Made by a program: the position numbers and the translations under genes. Shown piece after piece: positions 21,348 through 30,921 of a stretch of 64,000 bases of DNA. Every line of letters starts with the position of its first letter. Positions within the stretch are counted from its first letter, which is position 1. Origin of the DNA: Planctomycetota bacterium (lineage in GTDB: Bacteria; Planctomycetota; GCA-002687715; DRQF01); contig JACKGY010000003.1 of NCBI GenBank assembly GCA_020639295.1, positions 124,001 to 188,000 on the forward strand, read 5' to 3'. Under the pieces are notes generated by a model. The model made no database searches, was not told the origin of the DNA, and saw only the letters and a list, made by a program, of their open reading frames with translations.

Positions 21348-23501
21348 TCAGTTGCCGCCGATACGCCCCAGGTAATCGGCCACCGCGCGGGCGCGACCGA
21401 GCGCCGGCTGCCGGCGCGCGAGGCCGAGGAGAGCCTGGTGCTGGGCCTCCCGCTTCTGCCGCCGGAGCTGTTCGGCGATGCCGACGAAGAGGCGGGGGCC
21501 GGCGACCGGCCCGGCCGAGGCGACCAGCTCGCTCACCAGACCGACGGTGCTCTGCGGATCGAGCGTGGCGAGCGCGTTGAGGGCGATGCCGAGCGTCGAG
21601 TTGTAGAGGTCGGCGTTCTCGGGCCGATGCGCCAGCGTCCTGGCATAGCAGCGGGCGGCGGTGCCGAAGTCCCTCTTCTCCAGGGCCAGCCGGCCCATCT
21701 CGGTGAGGGCGCGGCCGAAGTTCGGATCGAACTTGAGTGCGAACTGGAAACAGCGCAGGGCCTCGTCGTCGCGCCTCAGCTTGCGCATGAGCAGGCCGCG
21801 CTCGGTATGGGCGACGGGGTTGCCCCAGTCACGGTGGAGGAAGTACTCGATCTCGGCCAGCGCTTCCTCGGTGCGGTCCATCGCGCGCAGGATCTGGCCG
21901 CGAACCAGATGGGCGTGGTTGTAGTCGATCGGTCGCGCGTGACCGTTGGCCACCGCGATCGACTTGTCGGCGCAGGCGAGGGCTTCCTCGAGGCGGCCGA
22001 GATTCATCAGGCTGAGCGCCTTGTTGGCCCAGGACGGGTGGTGGCGTGGGTCGTTGGCGAGGGCCCGGTCGAACCACTCGATCGCCGACTCGTTGCGGCC
22101 GGCGCGGCCTTCGGCGAGGCCGACGTTGTTGAGGACCTCGCGCGCGTTCGGACCCAGCTCCGCGGCCCGGCGGAAGTAGGGGATCGCGGCTTCGACGCCC
22201 TTGGCGCCGAGGTAGTAGTCGCCCAGGTTGTTGTAGGCCATCCAGGAACGGGGGTTCTTGGCGATCGTATCGGTCCAGAGCGATTCCAGACCCTCGTAGA
22301 TGCGGCTCTGTCGGAACGACAGGAAGCCGAGCAGGAGGAGGTAGGCGATCGCCAGGCCGAGCCGGAGCCGGGGCGGGCGGATGCGGCCGGCGAAGGCCGC
22401 CAGGGGCACGATGATCCCGAGGCTGGCGAGGTACTGGAAGTGATCGGCGACGAAGGAGTAGCGGAAGGGATAGACGTTGATGAAGCCGAGGGCCGGCACC
22501 AGGCTGCCGAGGAAGAACATGAGGGCGGCCGCCGGACCGCGTGACATGCGCCCGCGGAGGGCCTGGAGGAGGAGCAGCGCGAGCAGACCGAGGACCACCG
22601 CCGGGAAGAGCCACTGCCAGGGACTCGAGGCGTCGACCTCCCAGCGTTCGTAGCTGAAGATCAGGGGCTCGGGCCAGAGCAGCTTCTGGACGTAGAAGCA
22701 GGACACCCGGCCGGCGATGATCAGCCGCTGGGCGATGCTCAGGTCCCACTCGGGACCGACGGCCTGGACGTGGTTCAGCTCGACCCAGGAGGTCGTCGCC
22801 GCGCCGGCGAGGCCGAGGGCGAAGAAGGGGGCGACGAGCAGCAGGTCGCGAAGGCCGAAGCGTCCGCGGCGCCACCAGGTCAGCACCAGGATCACCGGCC
22901 CGAGGGTCGCGGTGACGGTCTTCGAGAACAGGGCGAGGACGAAGAACAGCAACGCCAGAACGTACCAGCGTTTCGGGCCCAGCTTGCCGGTCTCGAGCTT
23001 GCAGAAGCGCAGGTAGGCGCCGAGCGAGAGCAGGTAGAAGAGGCCGGAGAGCACGTTCTTGCGCTCGGTGACCCAGGCCACGCTTTCGACGTGGACCGGA
23101 TGCAAGGCGAAGATCGCCGCCGCCAAGAGGGCGCCCAGGACCCCGAGCCGGCGCAGGAGACGCCAGAGCAGGATGGCGGAGAGGGCGTGCAGCAGCACGT
23201 TGTCCAGGTGGAAGATGAAGGGCTCGGGCCGCGGTTTCGCGCCCTCCTTCGTGCCCGCGGCCCAGCGCTGGAACTGGTACTCCAGCCGGAAGGTGGTGAA
23301 GACCATGGGGTAGTACTGGGGCGAGGCCAGGGGCTCGAACCAGATCCGCGCCATGCCGCCGTCCTCGGCGAGCAGCCGGTTCTCGAAGACGTAGTGGTCG
23401 TCGTCCCAGATGAAGCCACCGTCCTTGATGGCCGGCAGGTAGGCCAGGAGCGTGGCGGCGGTGAGGAGAAGGGCGGTGAGGAACTGCTTGGAACGGCTCA
23501 T
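21348..23501 (-). CDS. TMTC-like membrane O-glycosyltransferase with C-terminal TPRs
   Basis: The 717-residue protein has a membrane part (residues ~8-400) with about ten hydrophobic segments and a TPR part (~410-690) with about seven repeats, for example WMAYNNLGDYYLGAKGVEAAIPYFRRA split over several helices. GGFIWDDDHYVFEN near residue 27 is the acidic loop typical of TMTC/PMT-type GT-C enzymes, and FALHPVHVESVAWVTER is the strongly conserved bacterial TMTC-like block. These proteins are thought to O-mannosylate or otherwise glycosylate exported proteins or lipids from a polyprenyl-phosphate sugar. The gene overlaps the upstream tesA-like gene by four bases (ATGA), so they are translated together. 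Confidence 0.85.
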   Translation of the reverse strand: MSRSKQFLTALLLTAATLLAYLPAIKDGGFIWDDDHYVFENRLLAEDGGMARIWFEPLASPQYYPMVFTTFRLEYQFQRWAAGTKEGAKPRPEPFIFHLDNVLLHALSAILLWRLLRRLGVLGALLAAAIFALHPVHVESVAWVTERKNVLSGLFYLLSLGAYLRFCKLETGKLGPKRWYVLALLFFVLALFSKTVTATLGPVILVLTWWRRGRFGLRDLLLVAPFFALGLAGAATTSWVELNHVQAVGPEWDLSIAQRLIIAGRVSCFYVQKLLWPEPLIFSYERWEVDASSPWQWLFPAVVLGLLALLLLQALRGRMSRGPAAALMFFLGSLVPALGFINVYPFRYSFVADHFQYLASLGIIVPLAAFAGRIRPPRLRLGLAIAYLLLLGFLSFRQSRIYEGLESLWTDTIAKNPRSWMAYNNLGDYYLGAKGVEAAIPYFRRAAELGPNAREVLNNVGLAEGRAGRNESAIEWFDRALANDPRHHPSWANKALSLMNLGRLEEALACADKSIAVANGHARPIDYNHAHLVRGQILRAMDRTEEALAEIEYFLHRDWGNPVAHTERGLLMRKLRRDDEALRCFQFALKFDPNFGRALTEMGRLALEKRDFGTAARCYARTLAHRPENADLYNSTLGIALNALATLDPQSTVGLVSELVASAGPVAGPRLFVGIAEQLRRQKREAQHQALLGLARRQPALGRARAVADYLGRIGGN

Positions 23502-24280
23502 CGGCTGCGATCGTCGGACTCGGGGCGTCGCTGACGATCCTGAATGCCGCCCTCGGCGTCAACCGCGGCCGGGATTTTGCCCCCGTCCGGCCGGGCCCGG
23601 TCGCGCAGCCAGGCGAGAAGGGCCGGCTCGAGCGCGTCGGCCAGGAGCTCGTGCCCGCGGGCGTTCGGATGCAGGCCGTCGCGGAAGTTGAGCTCGGGCC
23701 GGCCGCCCACGGTGGCCAGGAAGCGGGGCACGAGGATGACGCCCGGTTCGCGGCCGAGGCGCTCGTAGAGACTCTCGAAGCTGGCCACGTAGTCCGGTCC
23801 GTAGGAGGGGGGCAGGAGCATGCCCAGGACGATCAGGTCGACCTTCTCGGCTCGAAGCCGGTCGACGATCGCGCGCAGGTTGCGTTCGATCTCGGTCGCG
23901 GGCTGCCCGCGCAGGGCGTCATTGGTTCCCAGTTCGAGGATCACGAGATCGGGCGCGCTCCTCAGGACCCAGTCCAGGCGGCGCAGGCCGCCGGCGCTGG
24001 TGTCGCCCGAGACGCCGGCGTTGACCGCGCGGAAGGCGAGGCCCTGCGCGCCGGCGCGACGGGCCAGGACGGCGGGGAAGGCCTCGTCCTGGCCGCCCTC
24101 GAGGTGGAGCCCGGCGGTGATGCTGTCGCCGAGAAAGACCACGACCGGGCCCTCGATCGCGGCGGTCGGAGCGACGTCGCCGGCCGCGGGGCCGGGCACG
24201 CGGGCCGGAGGCCGGTCGTCACCACAGCCGAAGAGGGTGGCGCCGAGGACCAGCAGGCAGGTGACCAGGACGATTCGCAA
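23498..24280 (-). CDS. tesA: SGNH-family esterase/lysophospholipase lipoprotein (TesA-like)
   Basis: The 260-residue product belongs to the SGNH hydrolases. Block I is VVVFLGDSITAG (nucleophile Ser in GDS), block II VNAGVSGDTSAGG, block III LELGTNDAL and block V DGLHPNARGHE with the catalytic Asp and His. The TTG at 24280 is the best start: AAAAGGAG ends six bases upstream and the product then begins with a compact lipoprotein signal (RIVLVTCLLVLGATLFGC). An in-frame ATG at 24316 lacks a ribosome site and would add 12 residues before the signal. It diverges from ybbA-ybbP, the order seen for tesA in E. coli. The enzyme likely hydrolyses ester bonds of lipids in the envelope. Confidence 0.9.
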   Translation of the reverse strand: MRIVLVTCLLVLGATLFGCGDDRPPARVPGPAAGDVAPTAAIEGPVVVFLGDSITAGLHLEGGQDEAFPAVLARRAGAQGLAFRAVNAGVSGDTSAGGLRRLDWVLRSAPDLVILELGTNDALRGQPATEIERNLRAIVDRLRAEKVDLIVLGMLLPPSYGPDYVASFESLYERLGREPGVILVPRFLATVGGRPELNFRDGLHPNARGHELLADALEPALLAWLRDRARPDGGKIPAAVDAEGGIQDRQRRPESDDRSR

Positions 24281-24286
24281 GGGCGT

Positions 24287-24294
24287 CTCCTTTT
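24287..24294 (-). promoter_or_regulatory. Ribosome binding site selecting a TTG start
   Basis: On the minus strand AAAAGGAG (plus 24287-24294) ends six bases before the TTG at 24280. The ATG 36 bases upstream has no comparable site. Confidence 0.65.
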
Positions 24295-24369
24295 GACCGG
24301 CGCGGAAGGCGAACATAACAAACCCGCCCGTCGTCGCCGGGTTGGTACCGTCCCGAGGAGGAGCCGATC

Positions 24370-25062
24370 GTGGCCGAGAGCCCGTTGATCCGATGCCGTG
24401 GCCTGGGTCGTCGCCTGAGGAGCGGCGATCAGGAGCTGGTGGTCCTGGACGAGGTCGACCTCGACATCGCCGCGGGCGAGTTCGTGGCCATCCTCGGACC
24501 CTCCGGCAGCGGCAAGTCCACGCTCCTGGGTTTGCTCGCCGGCATCGATCGGCCCACGAGCGGCGAGGTCCATCTCGATGGCCAGGCGCTCTCGGAACTC
24601 GACGAGGACGGTCTGGCGCGGCTGCGCCGGGGGCGGGTCGGTTTCGTCTTCCAGAACTTCCAGCTGATCGAGAACCTCGACGCCCGCGAGAACGTCCTCC
24701 TGCCGCTGGAGCTGGCCGGACGGAAGGACGCGCGCGTCCGCGCCGACCAGATGCTCGACCGGGTGGGCCTGGCGGCACGGGGCCATCACTATCCCTCCCA
24801 GCTCTCCGGCGGCGAGCAGCAGCGGGTCGCCCTGGCGCGCGCCTTCGCCCCGCGGCCGGCCCTCCTGCTCGCGGACGAGCCCACCGGCAACCTCGATCGC
24901 GCCACCGGCGCCAAGGTGATCGAGCTGATGCTGGAGCTGCGCCGCGCCGCGGGAACCACGCTGGTCCTGGTGACCCATGACGCCGAGCTGGCCGCGCTCG
25001 CCGATCGCCGTCTCCATCTGGTCGATGGCCGCCTCGTCGACGAGACGGGGACGAGGTCGTGA
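24370..25062 (+). CDS. ybbA: YbbA-like ABC transporter ATP-binding protein
   Basis: The 230-residue ATPase starts at a GTG with GAGGAGGAG upstream. Motifs are Walker A GPSGSGKST near residue 48, FVFQNFQLIENL with the Q-loop, signature LSGGEQQRVALARAF, Walker B LLADEPTGNLD and VTHDAELAALAD. It fits the YbbA/LolD branch. Its place next to a divergent tesA-like gene and before a large FtsX-type permease mirrors E. coli ybbA-ybbP, a transporter of unknown cargo that may pull substances from the membrane. It overlaps the permease gene by four bases (GTGA). Confidence 0.92.
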   Translation: MAESPLIRCRGLGRRLRSGDQELVVLDEVDLDIAAGEFVAILGPSGSGKSTLLGLLAGIDRPTSGEVHLDGQALSELDEDGLARLRRGRVGFVFQNFQLIENLDARENVLLPLELAGRKDARVRADQMLDRVGLAARGHHYPSQLSGGEQQRVALARAFAPRPALLLADEPTGNLDRATGAKVIELMLELRRAAGTTLVLVTHDAELAALADRRLHLVDGRLVDETGTRS

Positions 25063-27587
25063 GGCCGGCCGCGTTCTGGAGCCTCCTGCGCCGCGAATCA
25101 CGCGGTCAACGTGGCCGTCTGGTCTTCCTGATGACCTGCCTCGCGGTCGGCGTCTGCGCCGTCGTGGCCGTCTCGGCGATGGTCGCCGCGCTGCGGGCGG
25201 GCACCGCCGAGCGCTCGCGCGAACTGCTCGGCGCCGACCTGCAGGTGAAGAGCCGGCAGCCCCTGCCGGCCGAACTCGACCGGCTCGTCGCCGATCTCGA
25301 GGGCGCCGAGCGCAGCGATCTGGTCGAGCTGCCGACGATGGTCGCGGCGCCGACGGGCGCGGCAAGACTGGTCCAGATCGTCGCCGTCAGCGGTCGCTGG
25401 CCCCTGTTCGGACGTCTTGGTTGCGAACCGGCCGACGCACCGCTCTTCCTCGGTCGCGGAGTCGCGGTCGAGGCCGCGGGCCTTCGTGACCTCGGTCTCG
25501 AGGTCGGTGACGAGATCCTGGTCGGCGGCCGGCCCTTCCCGATCGTGGCCCGTGTCCTCGAGGCGCCGGAGAAGAGCGGCTTCGCCTTCATGCTCGGCCC
25601 GCGCATCTTCATGGGCCGCGGCGCGCTCGACGAGACCGGACTCCTGGCCTTCGGCAGCCGCCTGGAATACAAGGCGCTGATCCGGCTCGGCGCCACCGAC
25701 GCGTCCCGGGCGCGGGACCTTGCCGAGCGCTGGCGTGACGCGCTTCCCGGGGCCGAGTATCTCGACATCCGTAGTCATGATGCCGCCGAGGAGCGCATCG
25801 CCCGGCCGATCGAGCAGGCCGAGTCCTATCTCGGACTGGTGGCCCTGCTCTCGCTGGTGCTGGGCGGCATCGGCGTGGCGCGGATCGTCCAGACCTGGAT
25901 CGAGTCGCGACAGCGCGGCATCGCGGTGATGCGCTGCCTGGGCATGCGGCCGATCGAGGTGGCGTTGGTCTATCTGGGTCAGATCATGTTGCTGGCGTTG
26001 CTCGCCAGCCTGGTCGGCGCCGCGATCGGGCTCTGCGCTCCGGCGGTCCTGAGGGTCCTGCTCGCCGACTTCCTGCCCGGCGGCGACCTGCCCGTCTGGC
26101 AGCCGGTGGCGCTCGTGGACGGGCTCCTCCTCGGGCTCGCCATGGCGCTCCTGTTCAGCGTTCCGGCGCTCGCCGCGCTCTGGCGCGTCAGTCCGGCGCG
26201 TGCCTTCCGGACCGGGGCCGAGCCGCTGCCGGCGCCGCGTTTCCTCGGCCTGGCCTGCTGGGCGACGGTCGCCCTCGGCCTCTGGGTCGCGGCCTGGCGG
26301 CGCTCGGGGAGCGGGTCCCTCGCCCTCGCCTTCGTCTTCCTCCTCGGCCTCGCCACCGCGCTGCTGGCCCTCGCCGCCTGGGTCCTGCGCCGCGTCCTGG
26401 CCCTGCTGCCGCGCGACCGTCTGCCGTTGGCCCTGCGCCACGGCCTGGCGGCGCTGCTCCGGCCGGCCAGCGGATTGCGCGCGGCGCTGGTGGCGATCGG
26501 CCTCGGCAGCCTGGTGGTGAGCACGATCTTCCTGGTGCAGGACCGCCTGGCCCAGGGCATCGCCCAGGCGATCCCGGCCGCCGCGCCCACCGCCTTCTTC
26601 GTCGACGTGCAGCCCGACCAGTGGCCGCGGCTCCGGCAGGAACTCGAGGATCGCGATGCCGGCGCGGTCGACTCGGTGCCGGTGGTCATGGCTCGGCTCG
26701 TGGCGATCGACGGCAGGAGCGTGCGCGAGATCGCGGCCGAGCGGCAGCTCCGGGCCGGCGACTCGGTCGAGAACCGACGCGGCTGGGTGCTCACCCGCGA
26801 GCAACGGATCACCTGGCTGGAGAGCTTCGACGACTCCAACCGACTGGTCGAGGGTCGTCCCTTCGGCGCCGATCCCGGGCCCGAGATCTCGATCGAGCGT
26901 CGGTTCGCTCGCGATCTCGGCGTCGGCCTGGGCTCGCGACTCCGCTTCGACCTGCAGGGCATCCCGATCGACTTCACCGTGACCAGCATCCGCGAGGTCG
27001 AGTGGGCCAGCTTCCGGATCAACTTCTTCCTGGTCGCCGAGCCGGGCTCGCTCGAGGGCGCGCCCTACTTCCGCATCGCCACCGCGCGACTCGAGCCGGG
27101 GCAGGAGGACGAGCTGGAGCGGGCCGTGGCCGCGGACCTGCCCAACGTCTCGATGATTCGCGTGCGGTCGATCCTGGCCAAGGTGGTCGGCATCCTGGAG
27201 GGGCTGCTCGCCGGCATCGCCGCGCTCGGGTCCTTCAGCGTCGTCGCCGGCCTCGGCATCCTGGCCGGCGCGGTCAGTTCGTCGTCCTTGCGCCGTCGCC
27301 GCGAGGCCGCGCTCCTCAAGGTGCTCGGTCTCGGTCCGCGCGGCGTGCTGCTCAACTTCCTGGTGGAGTTCGGGCTGCTCGGCCTGGTGGCCGGTGGGCT
27401 CGGCGCTCTCGGCGGCCTGGGCCTCAGCCTCGCCTTCGCCGCGCGCTTCGAACTCGAGGGCGCGACCCGGCCGCTGCTGCTCCTCTGGATCGTCGGCGCG
27501 GTGACGATCCTGACCATGGTGGCCGGCAGTCTCGCCGCCGGACGGTCCCTGCGCGCCAGACCTCGTCTGGCCCTCGGCGGGGATTGA
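25059..27587 (+). CDS. ybbP: YbbP-like ABC permease with two FtsX domains
   Basis: The 842-residue membrane protein begins at a GTG inside the ybbA stop. It has an N-terminal segment (~20-45) and a periplasmic part (~50-255), then three segments (~260-285, 310-335, 350-375). A middle group of segments follows (~390-490), with a second periplasmic part (~495-710) and three final segments (~715-745, 760-790, 805-830). Two FtsX-like blocks are seen, GGIGVARIVQTWIESRQRGI and SSSLRRRREAALLKVLGLGP. This ten-segment type IV-like layout with two large outer domains is the YbbP pattern. With YbbA and the TesA-like lipoprotein it may handle lipids or ester-linked lipophilic compounds; this is inference from gene order. 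Confidence 0.9.
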   Translation: MRPAAFWSLLRRESRGQRGRLVFLMTCLAVGVCAVVAVSAMVAALRAGTAERSRELLGADLQVKSRQPLPAELDRLVADLEGAERSDLVELPTMVAAPTGAARLVQIVAVSGRWPLFGRLGCEPADAPLFLGRGVAVEAAGLRDLGLEVGDEILVGGRPFPIVARVLEAPEKSGFAFMLGPRIFMGRGALDETGLLAFGSRLEYKALIRLGATDASRARDLAERWRDALPGAEYLDIRSHDAAEERIARPIEQAESYLGLVALLSLVLGGIGVARIVQTWIESRQRGIAVMRCLGMRPIEVALVYLGQIMLLALLASLVGAAIGLCAPAVLRVLLADFLPGGDLPVWQPVALVDGLLLGLAMALLFSVPALAALWRVSPARAFRTGAEPLPAPRFLGLACWATVALGLWVAAWRRSGSGSLALAFVFLLGLATALLALAAWVLRRVLALLPRDRLPLALRHGLAALLRPASGLRAALVAIGLGSLVVSTIFLVQDRLAQGIAQAIPAAAPTAFFVDVQPDQWPRLRQELEDRDAGAVDSVPVVMARLVAIDGRSVREIAAERQLRAGDSVENRRGWVLTREQRITWLESFDDSNRLVEGRPFGADPGPEISIERRFARDLGVGLGSRLRFDLQGIPIDFTVTSIREVEWASFRINFFLVAEPGSLEGAPYFRIATARLEPGQEDELERAVAADLPNVSMIRVRSILAKVVGILEGLLAGIAALGSFSVVAGLGILAGAVSSSSLRRRREAALLKVLGLGPRGVLLNFLVEFGLLGLVAGGLGALGGLGLSLAFAARFELEGATRPLLLLWIVGAVTILTMVAGSLAAGRSLRARPRLALGGD

Positions 27588-27608
27588 GAGCGCGCGAGGG
27601 GCGGCGCC

Positions 27609-28673
27609 TCAGTCGCCGTACTTCCGCCGGTGCGCGCGGGCGATCTCGCGGTGGATGCGGGCCGTGTCGCGCTCGTATTCCCGCTGCAGGCGGGCATCGT
27701 GGCGTCGTTCGAAGGCGCGGGCCTCGGCGAGGAGCTTCAGGTAGTGCTCGAAGCGCTCGACGGCGAGCCGGCCATCGGCGATCGCCGCCTGGACCGCGCA
27801 GTCCGGTTCGCTCCGGTGCTCGCAGTCCGTGAATCGGCAGCCGCTCGCCAGATCCTGGACGTCGGCGAAGACGACCTCGAGGCCCTCCTCGTCGGCGAGT
27901 TGCAGTTCCCGCATGCCGGGGGTGTCGATCACCAGGCCGCCGCCGGGGAGGCGGACGAGCTGGCGGTGGGTCGTCGTGTGGCAGCCACGATCGTCGCCCT
28001 CGCGCACCGCGCGGGTCGGCATCAGCTCCTCGCCGAGCAGGGCGTTCAAGAGGGTCGACTTGCCGACGCCGGAAGAGCCGACGAAGGCGGCGGTGAGACC
28101 GCCGCGGATGCGCTCCGCGACGCGCTCGACGCCCTGTCCTTCGAGCGCGCTGAGCGCGATGACCTCGACGCCGACGCAGATCGACTCGACCTCGGCCAGA
28201 CGCTCGTCCGGCTCGGCGCAGAGGTCGACCTTGTTGAGCAGGACGACGGGCGTGGCACCGCTGGCCCAGATCCGGGCCAGGTAGCGTTCGAGGCGACGTG
28301 GGTTGTAGTCGCCATCGAGACCGCTGACCACGAAGACCAGATCGACGTTGGCGGCGACCACCTGGTTGCGCGTCGCCCGGCCGGCGGCACCGCGTTCGAG
28401 GCTGCTGCGTCGGTCCAGGATGGTCTCGATGATGGCGATCTCGCCGGCGGGCGGCGCGCCGCGGAGCAGGACCCAGTCGCCGACGGCGGGCAGGGCCGCC
28501 TCGTCGAGATCACGGAGCAGGCGCCCGGCCAGCCGCGCCGAGGCCGGGCCGGTCGCGGTGAAGACCTCGAGCCGTTCGCGATGCACGGCCGCGATCCGGG
28601 CGAGGACGGCATCGTCCCGGTCGACCTGTCGGGCGAAGAAGGGGCCGAAGCCGAGTTCGCCGAGCACGGACAT
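27609..28673 (-). CDS. rsgA: Small ribosomal subunit biogenesis GTPase RsgA
   Basis: The 354-residue protein is a circularly permuted GTPase that checks late 30S maturation. The order is diagnostic: an OB-like N-terminal domain (~10-95), then G4 LLNKVDL (~147), G5 SAL, then G1 GSSGVGKSTLLN (~195) and G3 DTPGMREL (~250). The zinc site follows as CRFTDCEHRSEPDC with Cys/His ligands. The ATG at 28673 has AGGAG eight bases upstream; the longer open frame adds only residues without similarity. YitJ-type methyltransferase lies 103 bases upstream on the same strand; YbbP converges 21 bases away. Confidence 0.95.
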   Translation of the reverse strand: MSVLGELGFGPFFARQVDRDDAVLARIAAVHRERLEVFTATGPASARLAGRLLRDLDEAALPAVGDWVLLRGAPPAGEIAIIETILDRRSSLERGAAGRATRNQVVAANVDLVFVVSGLDGDYNPRRLERYLARIWASGATPVVLLNKVDLCAEPDERLAEVESICVGVEVIALSALEGQGVERVAERIRGGLTAAFVGSSGVGKSTLLNALLGEELMPTRAVREGDDRGCHTTTHRQLVRLPGGGLVIDTPGMRELQLADEEGLEVVFADVQDLASGCRFTDCEHRSEPDCAVQAAIADGRLAVERFEHYLKLLAEARAFERRHDARLQREYERDTARIHREIARAHRRKYGD

Positions 28674-28776
28674 GATGGTGGCTCCTGGCGGCCGGCGTCG
28701 GACCGGCACCGCTCCTCGGCATCCATAGCATTTCCGGACCGATGGAGGCAAAGCCGGCTCGCCGCCGGGAGGTCGA

Positions 28777-30702
28777 TCAGGACTCTTCGGGCAGCGAGTA
28801 GCCGAGCGGCTCGAGGACCTCGAGAGCGGCCCGGTAGCGCGAGAAGGGCGGCATGATGTAGGTGCCGACGACGCGGTCCTTCACCGCCTCGAGCATCTCG
28901 CGCGCGATGCGCACGCCCTCGGCCCGCGCCTCCTCACCTTCGGGAGCGTCATGCATCCGCTGGCGGATCGCGGCCGGGATCTGCATGCCGGGAACCTCGT
29001 TGTGGAGGAAATCGGCGTTGCGGGCGCTGGCCAGGGGCAGGATGCCCACCAGGATCGGGACCTCGAGATCGGCCGTGTCGCGCAGGAAGCGGTCGAGCAC
29101 GGCGGGATCGTAGACCGGCTGGGTCATGATCAGCTCGGCGCCGTTGCGGATCTTCGCCCGCAGGCGCTCGATCTCGCGGTCGTAGCTGAGGGCGCCCGGC
29201 TCGGCGCCGCAGGCGCAGAAGAAGCTGGTCGCCTCGCCGACCATCTTGCCGGCGGGGTCGATGCCGTTGTTCAGGGCCTTGACCAGCTTGAGGAGCTCGA
29301 CGCTGTCCAGGTCGAAGACCGCCGTCGCCTTGGGGTAGTCGCCCAGCTTCGGCGGGTCGCCGGTGATGATGACCAGGTTGCGCACGCCGAGCACGTGGCT
29401 GCCGAGGAGATCGGCCTGCAGCCCGAGCAGGTTGCGGTCGCGGCAACAGACGTGCTGGATGAACTCCATGTCCAGCTCGCGCTGGATGGTGAGGCCGAGC
29501 GCCCAGTTCGACATCCGCACCACGGCGCGCGGGCCGTCGGCGATGTTGACCACGTCGACGCCGGCATCGCGCAGCATCCGCGCGCCGGCGACCGCCCGAT
29601 CGGTGGCCAGACCGGGATGGGGGTTGACCTCGACGCTGACCACGAAGTCCTCGGGGCCGGCGATGGCCTTGCGGGGACCATCGAGCGCGAGGCGCTCCTG
29701 CCAGACCCGGCGGATCTTGGCCGCGAGTCGCGACTTCTGCTCGGTCGGGGTCGGTTCGATCGCCTGACCCTGGATCGGTACCGGTCCGGTCTTGCGCTCG
29801 CGCATCTCGATGGCCGAGCCGCCCATCATCCTGCAGGCGTCGGCGACGGCCTTGATGTGCTCCGGGCTGGTGCCGCAGCAGCCACCCACCAGGCGGACGC
29901 CGGCCTTGAAGAAGCGCCGGGCGAAGACGCCGAAGTACTCCGGCGTCGACATGTAGATCATGCGCTCGTCGAGGCGGCGCGGGATGCCGGCGTTGGGTTG
30001 CGCGCTCACGGGCAGGCCGATGGTGACCATCCGCGAGGCGATCTCGAAGACGTGGGCCGGGCCGAGCGCGCAGTTGACGCCGACGACGTCCGCGCCCCAT
30101 TGTCCGAGGCGATCCGCGACCCCCTCGGGTTCGGTGCCGTCGCGCAGGCGGAAGTCGTTCTCGAAGCTCATCTGCGCCACGATCGGGCCGGCGAAGTGCT
30201 CGCGGCAGCAACGCAGGGCGATGCGCATCTCCTCGGGGTGGTGGAAGGTCTCGAGGATCAACAGGTCCGGTCGGCCCGACACCAGGGCCTGGATCTGCTC
30301 GTCGAAGGCGGCGGCGATCTCGGCGGCCTTGCGGTCGGAGATCCGCGCCAGGCCTTCGCCCGTCGGCCCGATCGAGCCGGCCACGTAGACCTTGTCACCC
30401 GCGGCCTCGCGGGCGATCTCGACCCCGGCCCGGTTGATCGCCGCCACCTGGTCGGCGATGCCGTAGCGGGCCAGAAGGAAGCGGTTGGCCGAGAAGGTAT
30501 TGCTCTCGATCACGTCGGCGCCGGCTTCGACGTAGCTCTTGTGGCAGTCCAGCACCGCCGCCGGCTTGGTGACGTTGGCCTCGTCGAAGCTGTGATTGAT
30601 GAAGTAGCCGGACTCGTAGAGCAGGGTTCCCATGGCACCGTCGAAGGCCATCGGACGCCGGTCGAGGTCGTCGAGGAAGTGCGCGCTACGGTCTGGGCAC
30701 AT
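28777..30702 (-). CDS. Bifunctional homocysteine S-methyltransferase / methylenetetrahydrofolate reductase
   Basis: The 641-residue protein fuses two enzymes of methionine synthesis. Residues ~10-300 are the homocysteine methyltransferase domain: FDGAMGTLLYESGY, then ADVIESNTFSANR, and LVGGCCGTSPEHI with the two zinc-binding Cys. Residues ~345-640 form a MetF-like TIM barrel with VSVEVNPHPG, NLVIITGDPPKLGDYP and ELIMTQPVYDPAVLDRFL. This order matches Bacillus YitJ. There is no cobalamin-binding domain as in MetH. It would reduce methylene-THF and pass or use methyl groups for homocysteine methylation in the cytoplasm. The ATG at 30702 begins a normal N-terminus. It diverges from the ROK-like regulator. 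Confidence 0.92.
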   Translation of the reverse strand: MCPDRSAHFLDDLDRRPMAFDGAMGTLLYESGYFINHSFDEANVTKPAAVLDCHKSYVEAGADVIESNTFSANRFLLARYGIADQVAAINRAGVEIAREAAGDKVYVAGSIGPTGEGLARISDRKAAEIAAAFDEQIQALVSGRPDLLILETFHHPEEMRIALRCCREHFAGPIVAQMSFENDFRLRDGTEPEGVADRLGQWGADVVGVNCALGPAHVFEIASRMVTIGLPVSAQPNAGIPRRLDERMIYMSTPEYFGVFARRFFKAGVRLVGGCCGTSPEHIKAVADACRMMGGSAIEMRERKTGPVPIQGQAIEPTPTEQKSRLAAKIRRVWQERLALDGPRKAIAGPEDFVVSVEVNPHPGLATDRAVAGARMLRDAGVDVVNIADGPRAVVRMSNWALGLTIQRELDMEFIQHVCCRDRNLLGLQADLLGSHVLGVRNLVIITGDPPKLGDYPKATAVFDLDSVELLKLVKALNNGIDPAGKMVGEATSFFCACGAEPGALSYDREIERLRAKIRNGAELIMTQPVYDPAVLDRFLRDTADLEVPILVGILPLASARNADFLHNEVPGMQIPAAIRQRMHDAPEGEEARAEGVRIAREMLEAVKDRVVGTYIMPPFSRYRAALEVLEPLGYSLPEES

Positions 30703-30884
30703 GAAGGCTGTCCGGCTCTCGAAGCGATGGGGTGGTCCGGGCCGATGGTCGGGCCGCTCCGGACGACTCCGGATGGAAGTTCCGCGCCAGGCTCCAGATC
30801 AGATCTTCGACCAGACCGGCCCCGCGACTTCCGCGCATCCTAAGAGCCGGGCCAGGATTGCCCAAGTCGGGAGCAACTGCGAGT

Positions 30885-30913
30885 TTGCATCTAGCGCCGC
30901 GCAGGTCTATACT
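30885..30913 (+). promoter_or_regulatory. Strong sigma70 promoter of the ROK-like gene
   Basis: TTGCAT at 30885-30890, exactly 17 bases, then TATACT at 30908-30913. This is among the best promoter matches in the window. Transcription should start near 30920, next to the GTG at 30922. Confidence 0.65.
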
Positions 30914-30921
30914 TCCATGTC

